From NCBI RefSeq assembly GCF_013366375.1, contig NZ_JABWMJ010000004.1:1-64000 (forward strand): a stretch of 64,000 bases of DNA, in the 5' to 3' direction. A model generated the notes under the pieces. It saw nothing but the letters and a program-made list of their open reading frames with translations. It made no database searches and was not told the DNA's origin. How positions within the stretch are numbered: the first letter of the stretch is position 1; each line of letters starts with the position of its first letter. Below, piece after piece: positions 1 through 8,628 of the stretch. The position numbers and the translations under genes are program-made. This DNA is from Rhizobacter koreensis (GTDB lineage: Bacteria; Pseudomonadota; Gammaproteobacteria; Burkholderiales; Burkholderiaceae_C).

Positions 1-164
1 GCGCGCGAGTCGGCCTGCCGAAGGCCCTTGCGCAGTCCGAAGCCGGCTCTCGCGGACCCCAAACCGTTCGATGGCACTAGTTCCACTCACTCCTTGCTGC
101 GGAACGTGTTCTGCAGACCTTCCTTAGCTTTCTGGCTCACCGTCGGGAGCGACGGGCGCGCGAT

Positions 165-488
165 GTGGAATGGATTCGTACTACGCTCTTTTCGATTTAC
201 AGCGATGCCATCTACTATCTTGTAAAGCTTAGCCTGAGTGCGCCGACAAATGCTCTCGGTAGCAAGGAGGTTCGGCAGCACTTCAGCGAAGCACAGCGGT
301 TCCTTAATCTCCTTCACTGCTATCACGACCCGGCCGGAGCAGCGAAAGAGCTACAAGAGCGGAGCCGCGCTCTCGCTGCCGCCTCTGAGCAGACCGTTGA
401 ACTTGCCACGGCATCGGAAGCCGCTCTTGCCACGGTGAAAGCGCTGTTCCAAGCCGACGGTCGAGTGCAAACTAATGCCGGCACCTAG
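165..488 (+). CDS. Orphan gene in an integron cassette, 107 aa, function unknown
   Basis: The frame opens with GTG, has no convincing ribosome binding site, and ends only 6 bases before a well-formed attC site, the classical layout of an integron cassette gene. The product is soluble, with no signal peptide or membrane helix. The first half is mixed and the second half is alanine/glutamate/serine rich and looks helical (around residues 60-95, ERSRALAAASEQTVELA), so a coiled coil is likely. I recognise no family. The DNA is visibly less G+C rich than the chromosome to its right, which fits transfer. Competing small frames overlap it on the other strand; the plus-strand frame is preferred only because of its position relative to attC. 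Confidence 0.6.
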   Translation: MEWIRTTLFSIYSDAIYYLVKLSLSAPTNALGSKEVRQHFSEAQRFLNLLHCYHDPAGAAKELQERSRALAAASEQTVELATASEAALATVKALFQADGRVQTNAGT

Positions 489-494
489 CGAAAC

Positions 495-571
495 ATCTAA
501 CCACTTCATCGAGCGGACGCCCTCCGCCAGGCTAGCCTGCCTACGGCCGCCGCTCATGTCGAACGTTAGAT
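495..571 (+). mobile_element. attC recombination site of an integron gene cassette
   Basis: The site is bounded by the left consensus ATCTAAC (495-501, fits RYYYAAC) and the right consensus GTTAGAT (565-571, fits GTTRRRY), which are reverse complements of each other. Inside, the left arm TTCATCGAGCGGACGCC pairs imperfectly with the right arm GGCCGCCGCTCATGTCGAA, giving the hairpin with unpaired bases expected of a folded bottom-strand attC. The total length of 77 bases is within the usual range. It directly follows the 165-488 gene, as in a cassette. No integrase gene is in the window; it would have to lie to the left. Beyond the site the sequence returns to ordinary chromosomal DNA, so this is probably the distal end of the array. 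Confidence 0.8.
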
Positions 572-652
572 TGGTGCACGCGTCGCCCCCGACGCGAGCG
601 CTAATACTGAGTGCCGATCTTCGACGAGGGATTAGCGGCGATCTTCGGTGAG

Positions 653-1819
653 CTAGCGCACGCTTGAAGCTGCCTGCCGCGCAAACGCGCGCGCGGCAAA
701 CGCCCAAATCATCCGCGCCCCGTCCGGCCCCGCCGGGTCGCCAAATCGAGTTCCGCTGGCCCCGCCGCTCCAGTCGTGGCCCAGCCCTTCCACCTCGCAC
801 AGCGTCACCGCCACTCGGCCGCGTTTTCGATAGTCGGTGACGGTCGTCGGGTAGCGCTGGCCGCGGCGCACTTCTCTTGAGGCAGCCGCGGTCGCGCCAG
901 TCGCCGCGGCCCAGGCGTCGGCGGCCAGGCGCGCGTTGGCAGGGGCGACGACGTGGTCGGCCGTGCCCTGGATCACCAGCAGCGGCGGCAGCGCCGCACC
1001 GGCACGCCCGCCGAACTGCGGCGCCAGCGTGTAGCGGCCGCGCATGGCGGCGAGAGCGCTTGCGGTGCTGTCGGCGAGCCCCGGCGCGACGCCGGCGTGC
1101 ATCGCGACGGCGGCGACGCGGTTCGGGTGACGGCACGCGAACAGCGCGGCCATGCCGGCGCCGGCCGAGAAGCCGGCGATCGCGACGCGGGTCGGGTCGA
1201 CTGGCTCCAGCAGGCAGACCTGGTCGATCGCGGCGAGCAGCACGTCGGCTTCGCGCTGCGCCGCGCCGGAGCGCGTGTCGTACCAGTTCCAGCAGCGCTG
1301 CTGGTGCGCGACGCGGGCCTGCTCGGGGTAGAGCACGATGAAGCCCTCGCGCGCTGCGACGCGGTTCATGCGGGTCGAGCGGGCGAACGACTCAGCCGTC
1401 TGCAGGCAGCCGTGCAGCATAACCAGCAGCGGCACGCGCTCGCCGGGCGCAAGGCCGGGCGGCTTGTAGAGGCGGTAGCTGCGGGTGCCGAGCGGCGAGA
1501 TCACGACGCCCTTGGTGAAGCCGGGTTCGAGTGGCGCGCGGCGGGCGCGCGTGGGTGCGGGTGCGAGGCCTGCGGCTTCCAAGCCGGCGGACACGGCCTT
1601 CGCGCCGGCTGACACCGCCTTCGCGCTCGCCGACAACGTGTTCGCGTTCCCCTTCAGCGCCTTCGAGCCCGACGCCATCGCCTTCGAGTTCGCCTTCAGC
1701 GCCTTTGTCCCGCTCGCCAGCGCCTGTGTGCCGGCCTTCATCGACGCGCGCGACAGCGCGTTGAAGCTGCGCTGCAGCGTGCGCGCCCATTGGGTGGCGG
1801 CGGTTCGCTTGGCGGCCAT
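653..1819 (-). CDS. PHB-depolymerase-family esterase with heptad-repeat N-terminus
   Basis: An alpha/beta hydrolase of the LpqC/PHB depolymerase group. The oxyanion LHGC is at residues 135-138, the nucleophile elbow GFSAG at 216-220, an acid in GTADH (D288) and the probable catalytic His in GLGHDW (H348). There is no signal peptide. Residues 28-83 form eight consecutive seven-residue units (KAGTQAL, ASGTKAL, KANSKAM, ASGSKAL and so on), an alanine/lysine/serine amphipathic tract unlike the catalytic core. By analogy with phasins this could bind polyhydroxyalkanoate granules, but that is inference. It is the last gene of the leftward operon, starting 3 bases after the permease stop. Substrate could equally be another ester. 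Confidence 0.85.
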   Translation of the reverse strand: MAAKRTAATQWARTLQRSFNALSRASMKAGTQALASGTKALKANSKAMASGSKALKGNANTLSASAKAVSAGAKAVSAGLEAAGLAPAPTRARRAPLEPGFTKGVVISPLGTRSYRLYKPPGLAPGERVPLLVMLHGCLQTAESFARSTRMNRVAAREGFIVLYPEQARVAHQQRCWNWYDTRSGAAQREADVLLAAIDQVCLLEPVDPTRVAIAGFSAGAGMAALFACRHPNRVAAVAMHAGVAPGLADSTASALAAMRGRYTLAPQFGGRAGAALPPLLVIQGTADHVVAPANARLAADAWAAATGATAAASREVRRGQRYPTTVTDYRKRGRVAVTLCEVEGLGHDWSGGASGTRFGDPAGPDGARMIWAFAARAFARQAASSVR

Positions 1820-1822
1820 GGC

Positions 1823-4360
1823 TTACCAGTCCTCCTTCACCGCCAACGCCGCCCGCCCACTCGCACTCGATCGTGCGGCGAGCCACGCCGTCAGCGTCGC
1901 CGCCGCGACCACGGTTGCGCACAGCGCGCCGACCCGCAGCCACGGCACCGCGAGGTCCATGGTCCAGTGGAAGCTCTGCGGGTTAACGACGTCGACGAGG
2001 ACGACGCTCACCGCGAGGCCGAGCGCGAGGCCGAGCAGGGCGCCGCAGGTCGTCCAAACCGCGGCTTCGGCGGCGACGACGGCAGTGATCTGGCGTCGCG
2101 TCAGCCCCAGGTGGCTCAGCAGGCCGAACTCCTTGCGGCGCGCGAGCACCTGGGCAGAGAAGCTGGCGGCCACGCCGAACAGGCCGATCGCGATGGCGAT
2201 CGCCTGCAGGCCGTACGTCACGGCGAAGCTCCGGTCGAAGATGCGCAGCGACACCGCGCGGATCTCGCGCGGGGCGGCGAAGTCGAGCGGCGCGCCGCCG
2301 GGGCGCAGCGCCTCGGCTTCGGCTCGCAGCGCGCGCTGCACGTCAGCGGTCGACGTGCCCGGCGCGAGCCAGAGCGCGAGATCGTCGACGCGCGTGTCGA
2401 CGGCGAGGCGCCGGTAGTCGCCAGCGTCGAGCAGCACCGCGCCGTGCTGGCGCGCGTAGTCGCGCCAGACGCCACGCACGAACACGTCGACGCGCGTGCC
2501 GTTCGGCAGCGGCAGCGCGAGGCTCGTGCCCGGCCGAGCGCCGTAGAGGTCGACCATCGCCTCGCTCACGTAGGCGGCGACCGCGCCAGGCGGCGCGGCG
2601 ACGAGGTCGCCGACCAGCGGGAGGCTGCGCGCGGGGTCGGCGCCGAGCGGGCGCGCGATCAGCGCGACCGCGGGCCGGGTCGGGTCGAGCGGCGCCGAGG
2701 TCACGCGCTGCGGCTCGGCGCGCGCGACGCCGGGCACCGCCGCCGCGCGCTCGACGAAGCCCGGCGGTAGGCCGATGTCCCCGCCGCCGCTGACGCGCGC
2801 ATACAGGTCGGCCGGCAGCACGGTGTCGAGCCAGCGCGCGACCGAGTCGCGAAAGCTCGTCACCATCACCGTCATCGCGACCGACAGCGCCAGGCTCGCG
2901 ACCACGCCGGCGACCGCGATCGTGGCGTCGCCGCGCCGATGGCGCGCCCGCTGCACCGCGAGCAGCGCGAGCGCGCCCCGCGGCGCCGGCACGACGCGCA
3001 GCAGCGCGCCGATCAGCGCCGGCACGGCGGCAATGCCGCCCAGCAGCAGGCACGCGACCGCGAGGTACGCCGCCAGGGGAATGCCGCCAACCGGCGGCAG
3101 CAGCGCCAGCGGCGCGGCGATGCCGAGCAGCAGCAGCGCGACGCGCGGCGGCGTGCGCGACGGCGGCCGCGTGGAGCCGAGCCCCTTGAGCGCCTGCGCC
3201 GGGGCGATCGACTCGGCGGCGCGCGCCGGCAGCCAGCCGCCGACCGCAGCGGCGACGACGCCGAGCGAGCCGTAGACCAGCGCGCCGGCGATGTCGAACT
3301 GCAGCGACGGTGCGACGCCGGCGAAATAGCCGCCGCCGAGGTCGCCGCCGAACACGCGCAGCACGACCGCGGCGAGCGCGCTGCCGGCCAGCAGCCCGAG
3401 CGCGCTGCCCACGAGCCCGAGCAGCACCGACTCGGCCAACACCAGCTGCCGGCGCTCGCGCGCCGTGAGGCCGAGTACGCCAAGCAACGCGAGTTGCGGC
3501 TCACGCTTGGCGACGGAGAGGGCGAAGACCGAGAACACGAGGAAGGTGCCGGTGAACATCGCGACCAGCGCGAGCACCGTGAGGTTGACGCGGTAGGCGC
3601 GCGACACGTTCGAGACGCGCGCGCCGGCCTCGCCGGGGTCGGCGGCGCGCACGCCGGCCGGTAGCGCCAAGTCGTGCAGCACGCGGTCGCGGTCGGCCCC
3701 GGCGGCGAGCCGCACATCGATGCGGCTGAGCCGCCCGACCCAGCCGAAGCCCGCCTGCACGCCGGCGATGTCGAGCACCGCCGCGGGCGGGCCGGCGAGG
3801 CCGACGCTGCCGCCGACCTTCACATCGACGGGTCCGGAGGCCGACTGCAGGCGCAGCAGCGAGCCCGGCTCAGCGTCGCCGAGCCGGCGCCGTGCCTGGT
3901 CGTTGAGGAAGATCGTCGCCGGGTCGACCAGCGCGAAACGGTCGATCCCTTTTGCGGGCTGCGGCAGCAGGGTCGGCGCGAGGCGGGCGACGACGAGGGC
4001 GTCGATGCCGATCAGGCGGAGGCGTAGCGGCTGGGTCGCGTCGCTCGGCGCCTGTCCCGCCACCGCCGTCGCCAGCGTCTCCACCTCGATGACCGGGCTC
4101 GCCGCCGCCACCTGCGGGTGCGTCGCCACGCCCTCGTAGAGCGCCTCGTCGAAGCCCACCGGCGGGCCGCGCAGCTCGAAGTCTGGTTGCGCATTCACCG
4201 AGCGCACGGCGCCGCTGAACTCGGCGAGCGCCGAGCGGTTGACCAGGTGAACCGCGAACGCGAGTGCGACGCCGAGCAGCACCGCCAGCAGCGCGAGCGC
4301 GCTCTGCCACGGGTGGTGGCGCACCTCGGGCCACGACAGCTTGGCGAGCAGCGCGAACAC
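1823..4360 (-). CDS. FtsX-type ABC transporter permease (YbbP-like)
   Basis: An 845-residue inner-membrane protein with an N-terminal helix (about residues 17-38), a large periplasmic domain, a first FtsX block near residues 260-370, further helices around 410-470, a second periplasmic domain and a final FtsX block near 720-835. This double-FtsX plan is that of YbbP and related type VII ABC permeases, which act mechanically on periplasmic or lipid substrates rather than importing solutes. It lies 39 bases downstream of its ATPase and 3 bases upstream of the esterase. In E. coli ybbA-ybbP sits next to the esterase gene tesA; a hydrolase is the neighbour here too, although of another family. 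Confidence 0.85.
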   Translation of the reverse strand: MFALLAKLSWPEVRHHPWQSALALLAVLLGVALAFAVHLVNRSALAEFSGAVRSVNAQPDFELRGPPVGFDEALYEGVATHPQVAAASPVIEVETLATAVAGQAPSDATQPLRLRLIGIDALVVARLAPTLLPQPAKGIDRFALVDPATIFLNDQARRRLGDAEPGSLLRLQSASGPVDVKVGGSVGLAGPPAAVLDIAGVQAGFGWVGRLSRIDVRLAAGADRDRVLHDLALPAGVRAADPGEAGARVSNVSRAYRVNLTVLALVAMFTGTFLVFSVFALSVAKREPQLALLGVLGLTARERRQLVLAESVLLGLVGSALGLLAGSALAAVVLRVFGGDLGGGYFAGVAPSLQFDIAGALVYGSLGVVAAAVGGWLPARAAESIAPAQALKGLGSTRPPSRTPPRVALLLLGIAAPLALLPPVGGIPLAAYLAVACLLLGGIAAVPALIGALLRVVPAPRGALALLAVQRARHRRGDATIAVAGVVASLALSVAMTVMVTSFRDSVARWLDTVLPADLYARVSGGGDIGLPPGFVERAAAVPGVARAEPQRVTSAPLDPTRPAVALIARPLGADPARSLPLVGDLVAAPPGAVAAYVSEAMVDLYGARPGTSLALPLPNGTRVDVFVRGVWRDYARQHGAVLLDAGDYRRLAVDTRVDDLALWLAPGTSTADVQRALRAEAEALRPGGAPLDFAAPREIRAVSLRIFDRSFAVTYGLQAIAIAIGLFGVAASFSAQVLARRKEFGLLSHLGLTRRQITAVVAAEAAVWTTCGALLGLALGLAVSVVLVDVVNPQSFHWTMDLAVPWLRVGALCATVVAAATLTAWLAARSSASGRAALAVKEDW

Positions 4361-4399
4361 GTCAGGCGGCCGACTCGGCGGCAGTGAAGGTCGGCACGC

Positions 4400-5062
4400 T
4401 CACGCGGCGATGCCGCCGGCGGTGAGCGTGAGCACGCGGTCGGCGCGGCTCGCCGCGGCGCGCGAGTGGGTGACCAGCAGACACGCCGCCTGCTGCTCGT
4501 GCACCTGCGTGTGCAGCAGGTCGATGATCCGCGCGGCGCTCGCCGGGTCGAGGTTGCCGGTCGGCTCGTCGGCGAGGATGAGGCGCGGCCGGTGCACCAG
4601 CGCGCGCGCGATCGCGACGCGCTGCAGCTGGCCGCCCGAGAGCGTCGCCGGCAGGCGGTCGCCGAAGCCGTCGAGGCCGACCGCCTTCAGCACCTCGGCC
4701 ACGCGCGCCGGGTCGGGCCTGCGCAGCAGCAGCAACGGCAGCGCGACGTTCTGCGCCACGTCGAGGTGCGGCAGCACGTGGAACGCCTGGAACACGAAGC
4801 CGAGGTGGGCGCGCCGGAACAATGCCTGCGCCGCCTCGTCGAGCGCGCCGATGTCGGTGTTCTCGATGCGCACCGTGCCGGCGTCGGGCCGGTCGAGCCC
4901 GGCAATGCAGTTGAGCAGCGTCGACTTGCCGACGCCCGACTCGCCGACCACCGCGACGAACTCGCCCGGCGCGACGTCGAAGTCGACGTGCTCGAACACG
5001 GCAGCGTCGGCGAAGCGCTTGGCGAGGTTGCGGACTTCGACGAGGGCAGTGAGTTCGTTCAG
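4400..5062 (-). CDS. ABC transporter ATP-binding protein (YbbA/LolD-like), CTG start
   Basis: A 220-residue ATPase with Walker [10 protein letters not shown] (40-48), Q-loop Q92, signature LSGGQ (141-145), Walker B LILADE (161-166) and switch His199, all intact. It should energise the FtsX permease encoded immediately downstream. The first beta strand ([11 protein letters not shown]) has to be translated, and no ATG, GTG or TTG lies in frame between it and the interior of miaA. The only plausible initiator is CTG at 5062-5060, which overlaps the miaA stop as CTGA, in the same geometry as the usual ATGA coupling. Non-canonical initiation supported by translational coupling is therefore inferred. 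Confidence 0.85.
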   Translation of the reverse strand: MNELTALVEVRNLAKRFADAAVFEHVDFDVAPGEFVAVVGESGVGKSTLLNCIAGLDRPDAGTVRIENTDIGALDEAAQALFRRAHLGFVFQAFHVLPHLDVAQNVALPLLLLRRPDPARVAEVLKAVGLDGFGDRLPATLSGGQLQRVAIARALVHRPRLILADEPTGNLDPASAARIIDLLHTQVHEQQAACLLVTHSRAAASRADRVLTLTAGGIAA

Positions 5063-6051
5063 ATGCGTTCCTCGTTGGGGGCCGAAGGCTCGGGCGGCAA
5101 GCGGTGCGCCTCGACCAGCTCCAGCGCCAACGCCACCGTGCGTTCGAGCGCATCCGACGCGTCGGCCGCGACGACGTGCCGCTCCGGCATCGACCGCAGC
5201 CACGTCATCTGCCGCTTCGCGAGCTGGCGCGTCGCGGCGCTGCCGGTGGCGTGCAGATCGCTCAGGTGGCCGGCGTCGAGCGCAGCCCACGCCTGGCGAT
5301 AGCCGACGCAGCGCATCGAGGGCAGGTCGGGCCCGAGGTCGCCGCGCGCGCGCAGCGCGCGCACCTCGTCGACGAAGCCGGCGGCGAGCATCGCGGCGAA
5401 GCGCTCGCCGATGCGCGCGTGGAGCCAGGCGCGATCGAGCGGCTCCAGGCTGATCAGCGGCGCCGGCGTGGCGCGGGTTCGAGGCTCGCGCGATGCGGTC
5501 TGCCACGCCGAGATCGGTCGCCCGCTCTGCAGCCAGACCTCGAGCGCGCGCTGCACGCGCTGGCTGTCGCCGGGGGCGAGGCGCGCGGCGGTCGCGGGGT
5601 CGACGCGCGCCAGCTCGGCGTGCAGCGCGGGCCAGCCTTCGGCCTGGCCGCGGCGGGTGAGCTCGGCGCGAAGCGCCGGGTCGGCGGCGGGCATCTGGTC
5701 GAGGCCGTCGAACAGCGCCTTCACGTAGAGCATGGTGCCGCCGACCAGCAGCGGCAGCGCGCCGCGAGCGCGGATCTCGGCGACCAGGCGGGTCGCGTCG
5801 GCGACGAATCGCGCCGCCGAGTAGTGCTCGGTCGGTTCGACGATGTCGATCAGGTGGTGCGGCACGCGCGTGCGTTCCTCGCGGCTCGGCTTGGCGGTGC
5901 CGATGTCCATGCCGCGGTAGACGAGCGCGGAGTCGACGCTGACGATCTCGGCCGGCGCGCGCGGCGCCAGCGCGTCGGCGATCGCGAGCGCGGCGGCGGT
6001 CTTGCCGGCCGCGGTGGGGCCGGCGAGCACCAAATAGCCGGGGTCGCTCAC
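5059..6051 (-). CDS. miaA: tRNA dimethylallyltransferase MiaA
   Basis: Adds the dimethylallyl group to A37 of tRNAs that read UNN codons. The 330-residue product has the P-loop GPTAAGKT near residues 10-17, followed by [16 protein letters not shown], then the substrate-loop segment [11 protein letters not shown] and the C-terminal QMTWLR region. The start is GTG, overlapping the stop of the upstream MFS gene as GTGA. Its stop overlaps the CTG start of the ABC ATPase. In many betaproteobacteria mutL and miaA are close; here mutL lies about 5 kb upstream on the same strand with three genes between. Confidence 0.95.
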   Translation of the reverse strand: MSDPGYLVLAGPTAAGKTAAALAIADALAPRAPAEIVSVDSALVYRGMDIGTAKPSREERTRVPHHLIDIVEPTEHYSAARFVADATRLVAEIRARGALPLLVGGTMLYVKALFDGLDQMPAADPALRAELTRRGQAEGWPALHAELARVDPATAARLAPGDSQRVQRALEVWLQSGRPISAWQTASREPRTRATPAPLISLEPLDRAWLHARIGERFAAMLAAGFVDEVRALRARGDLGPDLPSMRCVGYRQAWAALDAGHLSDLHATGSAATRQLAKRQMTWLRSMPERHVVAADASDALERTVALALELVEAHRLPPEPSAPNEERI

Positions 6052-7265
6052 GCAGCGCGCGGCGCGGGCTGCGGGCTCGCCGCCGGTTCGCCGTCGCGCT
6101 GCACCCAGGTCCAGGCGACCGCCGCGAGCCCGATGCTGAACGCGCCGATGCCGAGCGTCACCGGCAGCGAGCTCGCCGCCGTGAGGGCGTGGCCGACCCA
6201 GAGGCCGACGCCGAGGGCCGCGGCGGTCATCACGAAGCCCGACAGCGACGCCGCGGTGCCGGCGCGTTCGGGGAATGGTCCGACCGCACCGGCCTGGCCG
6301 CACGGCTGGTGGATGCCGTGGCCGATCGCGAACACGTACTGCGGCAGCAGGATCGCCCAGACGCTGGCGACGCCGGCGAGGTCGAGCGCGGCCATCGACA
6401 CGCCGCCGGCGAGCGAGAACCAGGCGCCCCGCGCGACGGTGCCGCGCAGGCCGAAACGCGGCAGCAGGCGCCGGCACAGCACGGTGCCTGCCACGTAGGC
6501 GACCGACATCGTCCCGAGCATCACGCCGTACGCGGCGCGCGGCGTGCCGAGGCGCTCGATGAAGATGAACGACGAGCCGGCGAGCATGAAGAAGAGGCCG
6601 CCGTAGGTGAACGCCGAAAGCGTCGCCCAGGCGCGGAACGTGGGGTTCGCGAGCACCGCGCGCCAGTTGGCGAGCAGCGTTCCGGGCCGCGTGGCCAACG
6701 GGTTCTTGAGCGGCGTCGTCTCCTCGAAGCGCGTGGCGACGAGCGCCAGCGTCGCGGCGCCGAACAGCGCCGGCATCACGAGCGCGGCGCGCCAGCCGAG
6801 CGTCTCGACCGCGAGCCCCCCGAACACCGGCGACAGCATCGCGATCACGCCAAGCCCGCTCAGCGCGCGCGACAGCACGCGGGCACCCTCGGCGGGCACG
6901 AACAGGTCGCGAATCACGCTGCGCCCGCAGGTCACCGCCGCGGCCATCGCCGCGCCCTGCAGCGCGCGCCAGGCGACCAACATACCGATGCTCGGCGCGG
7001 TGGCGCCGCCGAGCGCCGCGAGCGTGTAGAGCCCCACGCCGGCGAGCAGCACCGGTCGGCGGCCGAAGCGGTCGGCGAGCGGCCCGCAGACGAGCTGGCC
7101 GACGCCGAAGCAGATGATCAGCACCGAGAGCGTCAGCTGCGCGCCCGCGACGCCGCCCCCGAGCTCGCGCTGCAGGGTCGGCAGGCCGGGCAGGTAGAGG
7201 TCGGTGGTGACCGGCTGGATGCCCATGAAGAGCGTCAGCATCACGACGACCATCGACGGCGTCAT
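6048..7265 (-). CDS. Bcr/CflA-type major facilitator drug efflux transporter
   Basis: A 405-residue MFS protein with about 12 hydrophobic segments. The N-terminal [16 protein letters not shown] is the signature region of Bcr/CflA proton-driven multidrug exporters, and the loop after helix 2 reads [14 protein letters not shown], the MFS motif A. The start chosen is the ATG before [12 protein letters not shown]; an upstream ATG would add a proline/arginine-rich stretch that is not a transporter N-terminus. It is the first gene of the five-gene leftward operon, and its stop overlaps the miaA GTG start. Confidence 0.85.
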   Translation of the reverse strand: MTPSMVVVMLTLFMGIQPVTTDLYLPGLPTLQRELGGGVAGAQLTLSVLIICFGVGQLVCGPLADRFGRRPVLLAGVGLYTLAALGGATAPSIGMLVAWRALQGAAMAAAVTCGRSVIRDLFVPAEGARVLSRALSGLGVIAMLSPVFGGLAVETLGWRAALVMPALFGAATLALVATRFEETTPLKNPLATRPGTLLANWRAVLANPTFRAWATLSAFTYGGLFFMLAGSSFIFIERLGTPRAAYGVMLGTMSVAYVAGTVLCRRLLPRFGLRGTVARGAWFSLAGGVSMAALDLAGVASVWAILLPQYVFAIGHGIHQPCGQAGAVGPFPERAGTAASLSGFVMTAAALGVGLWVGHALTAASSLPVTLGIGAFSIGLAAVAWTWVQRDGEPAASPQPAPRAA

Positions 7266-7744
7266 GCGGGAAGGGGCGGGGTTCGGCGGCACCGGGGGAG
7301 GGTAGCAGGCGGGGCGCCGGGGCCGGGGCGACGGGGCGGCGCCGGCGGCGCCTTCGGGCACGTCCGCATAGCTCGCTTGCGGCGGTGAGCGCCGGTCGCG
7401 ATCCTGCGACGGCGGGCCGGCGCGTGCGCCGCGGCGCCCGGTGCAGCAGGTCCGTTGGCGATGGCCAACCCGTCACGAACCGCGTCCTCGCTCCAGCTCG
7501 TCGGAGCGGCCGCGATGTCGCCGCTGGATCGCGCCACGCCATTGCCGCGCAGCATGGCCTGCGCGCCCGTCGACCCATGCCGAAAGCCTCGGCGCTCGCC
7601 CGTGCGACCGTAGGAGCCGCCGCACGCCATCGCCCGCTTCCGGCCGACAGACCGCGCCCGGCTCCTCCGATGGCCTCGCCGGGTGCGCGGCGGACACTTT
7701 AGGCAGCGGCGCGCATGCCGTGCGCCGGCCACGAGGAAGCTGCG
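7266..7744. other. Intergenic region, 479 bases, no gene seen
   Basis: This lies between the divergent MFS operon (leftward) and the crystallin gene (rightward), so both promoters should be inside it. I could not identify a convincing -35/-10 pair or operator. Open frames on both strands are arginine-rich, low-complexity translations typical of non-coding high-G+C DNA. Confidence 0.5.
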
Positions 7745-8446
7745 ATGGGATCGAACCTGCCTCGCTCATTTGCTCTCGGCGCCGCGCTGCTGCTCGCCGG
7801 CGTCGCCCAGGCCGCCGAGATCACGCTCTACGAGCACGACGACTTCCGCGGGCGCCAGATCACGCTGCGCGACGGCATGCGCGACCTGCAGGGCTCGGGC
7901 ATGAACGACCGCGCGTCGAGCGTGATCGTGCGGTCGGGGCGCTGGGAGCTGTGCAGCGACTCCGGCTTCAAGGGCTACTGCCAGCTGTTCGACCGCGGCG
8001 AGTACCGCTCGATCGACGGCCGCCTGAACGATCGCGTGAGCTCCGCCCGCGAGGTGTTCGACGAGCGCGGGCGCGACGCCGACCGGCGCGGCGGGCGCGA
8101 CTTCGACCAGCGCGGCGGACGTGACGACGACGGCCGCTGGCGTGACCGCGGCGGCCGCGCTGACGACGACCGCCGCGGCGGCTTCGACCGTGGCGACCGC
8201 GGCACGATCCGCCTCTATTCGCGGTCCGACTTCCAGGGGCGCGACATCGAGCTCGAGCGCGACGTCGCCGACCTCGGCTCGCGCGACTTCAACGACCGCG
8301 CGTCGAGCCTGGTCGTGACCGGCGGGCGCTGGGAGGTCTGCAGCGATGCGGAGTTCCGCGGCACCTGCACGATCTACGAGCGCGGCCGCTATCCCAGCCT
8401 CGGGCGCCTGCAGAACCAGCTGTCGTCGGTGCGCCGGCTGCGCTGA
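7745..8446 (+). CDS. Secreted two-domain beta/gamma-crystallin-like protein
   Basis: The 233-residue product has a signal peptide (residues 1 to about 24, ending VAQAAE) and two beta/gamma-crystallin repeats. Repeat one begins ITLYEHDDFRGRQITL and contains MNDRASS and LNDRVSS; repeat two begins IRLYSRSDFQGRDIEL and contains FNDRASS. The N/D-x-x-S-S pattern is the calcium-binding motif of microbial crystallins, so calcium binding in the periplasm or outside is likely. Between them is an approximately 50-residue arginine/aspartate/glycine-rich linker (DRRGGRD-type repeats). The protein may act in stress or desiccation tolerance, which is inferred from the family. It is followed 29 bases later by the DUF3096 gene. 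Confidence 0.8.
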   Translation: MGSNLPRSFALGAALLLAGVAQAAEITLYEHDDFRGRQITLRDGMRDLQGSGMNDRASSVIVRSGRWELCSDSGFKGYCQLFDRGEYRSIDGRLNDRVSSAREVFDERGRDADRRGGRDFDQRGGRDDDGRWRDRGGRADDDRRGGFDRGDRGTIRLYSRSDFQGRDIELERDVADLGSRDFNDRASSLVVTGGRWEVCSDAEFRGTCTIYERGRYPSLGRLQNQLSSVRRLR

Positions 8447-8475
8447 CCGACCTTCAACGACCCTTCGGAGCTCCC

Positions 8476-8628
8476 ATGAACCTAACGCTCAGCATCGGCC
8501 CGCTCGTCTCGCTGATCGCCGGCATCCTGATCCTGATCATGCCGAGGCTGCTGAACTTCATCATCGCGATCTACCTGATCGTGATCGGCCTGCTGGGCCT
8601 GTTCGGCGGCAGCTTCCATCTGCGCTGA
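8476..8628 (+). CDS. DUF3096 family membrane microprotein, 50 aa
   Basis: A tiny, almost entirely hydrophobic protein: a first helix (about residues 5-20, PLVSLIAGILILIMP) followed by LLNFIIAIYLIVIGLLGLFG. This matches the DUF3096 pattern of two membrane segments joined at Pro-Arg. The start is an ATG that follows TTCGGAGCTCCC (GGAG). The function of the family is unknown. The whole gene lies opposite the 3' end of the pseudouridine synthase gene, so the two are fully antisense here. It probably shares a transcript with the crystallin gene. Confidence 0.75.
   Translation: MNLTLSIGPLVSLIAGILILIMPRLLNFIIAIYLIVIGLLGLFGGSFHLR

Noticed and set aside
65-71. GTTCGAT near the left edge as the right half of a preceding attC site
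   Set aside because: One base breaks the GTTRRRY consensus and no complementary arm is found before it within the window. A longer site cut by the window edge remains possible but cannot be supported.
87-326. Minus-strand frame overlapping the cassette gene
   Set aside because: It points against the attC orientation expected of a cassette gene, and its translation has no recognisable features.
579-596. Hairpin CGCGTCG-CCCC-CGACGCG as a terminator for the leftward esterase operon
   Set aside because: It lies about 57 bases after the esterase stop but has no T run on the minus strand; it could be chance in such G+C-rich DNA.
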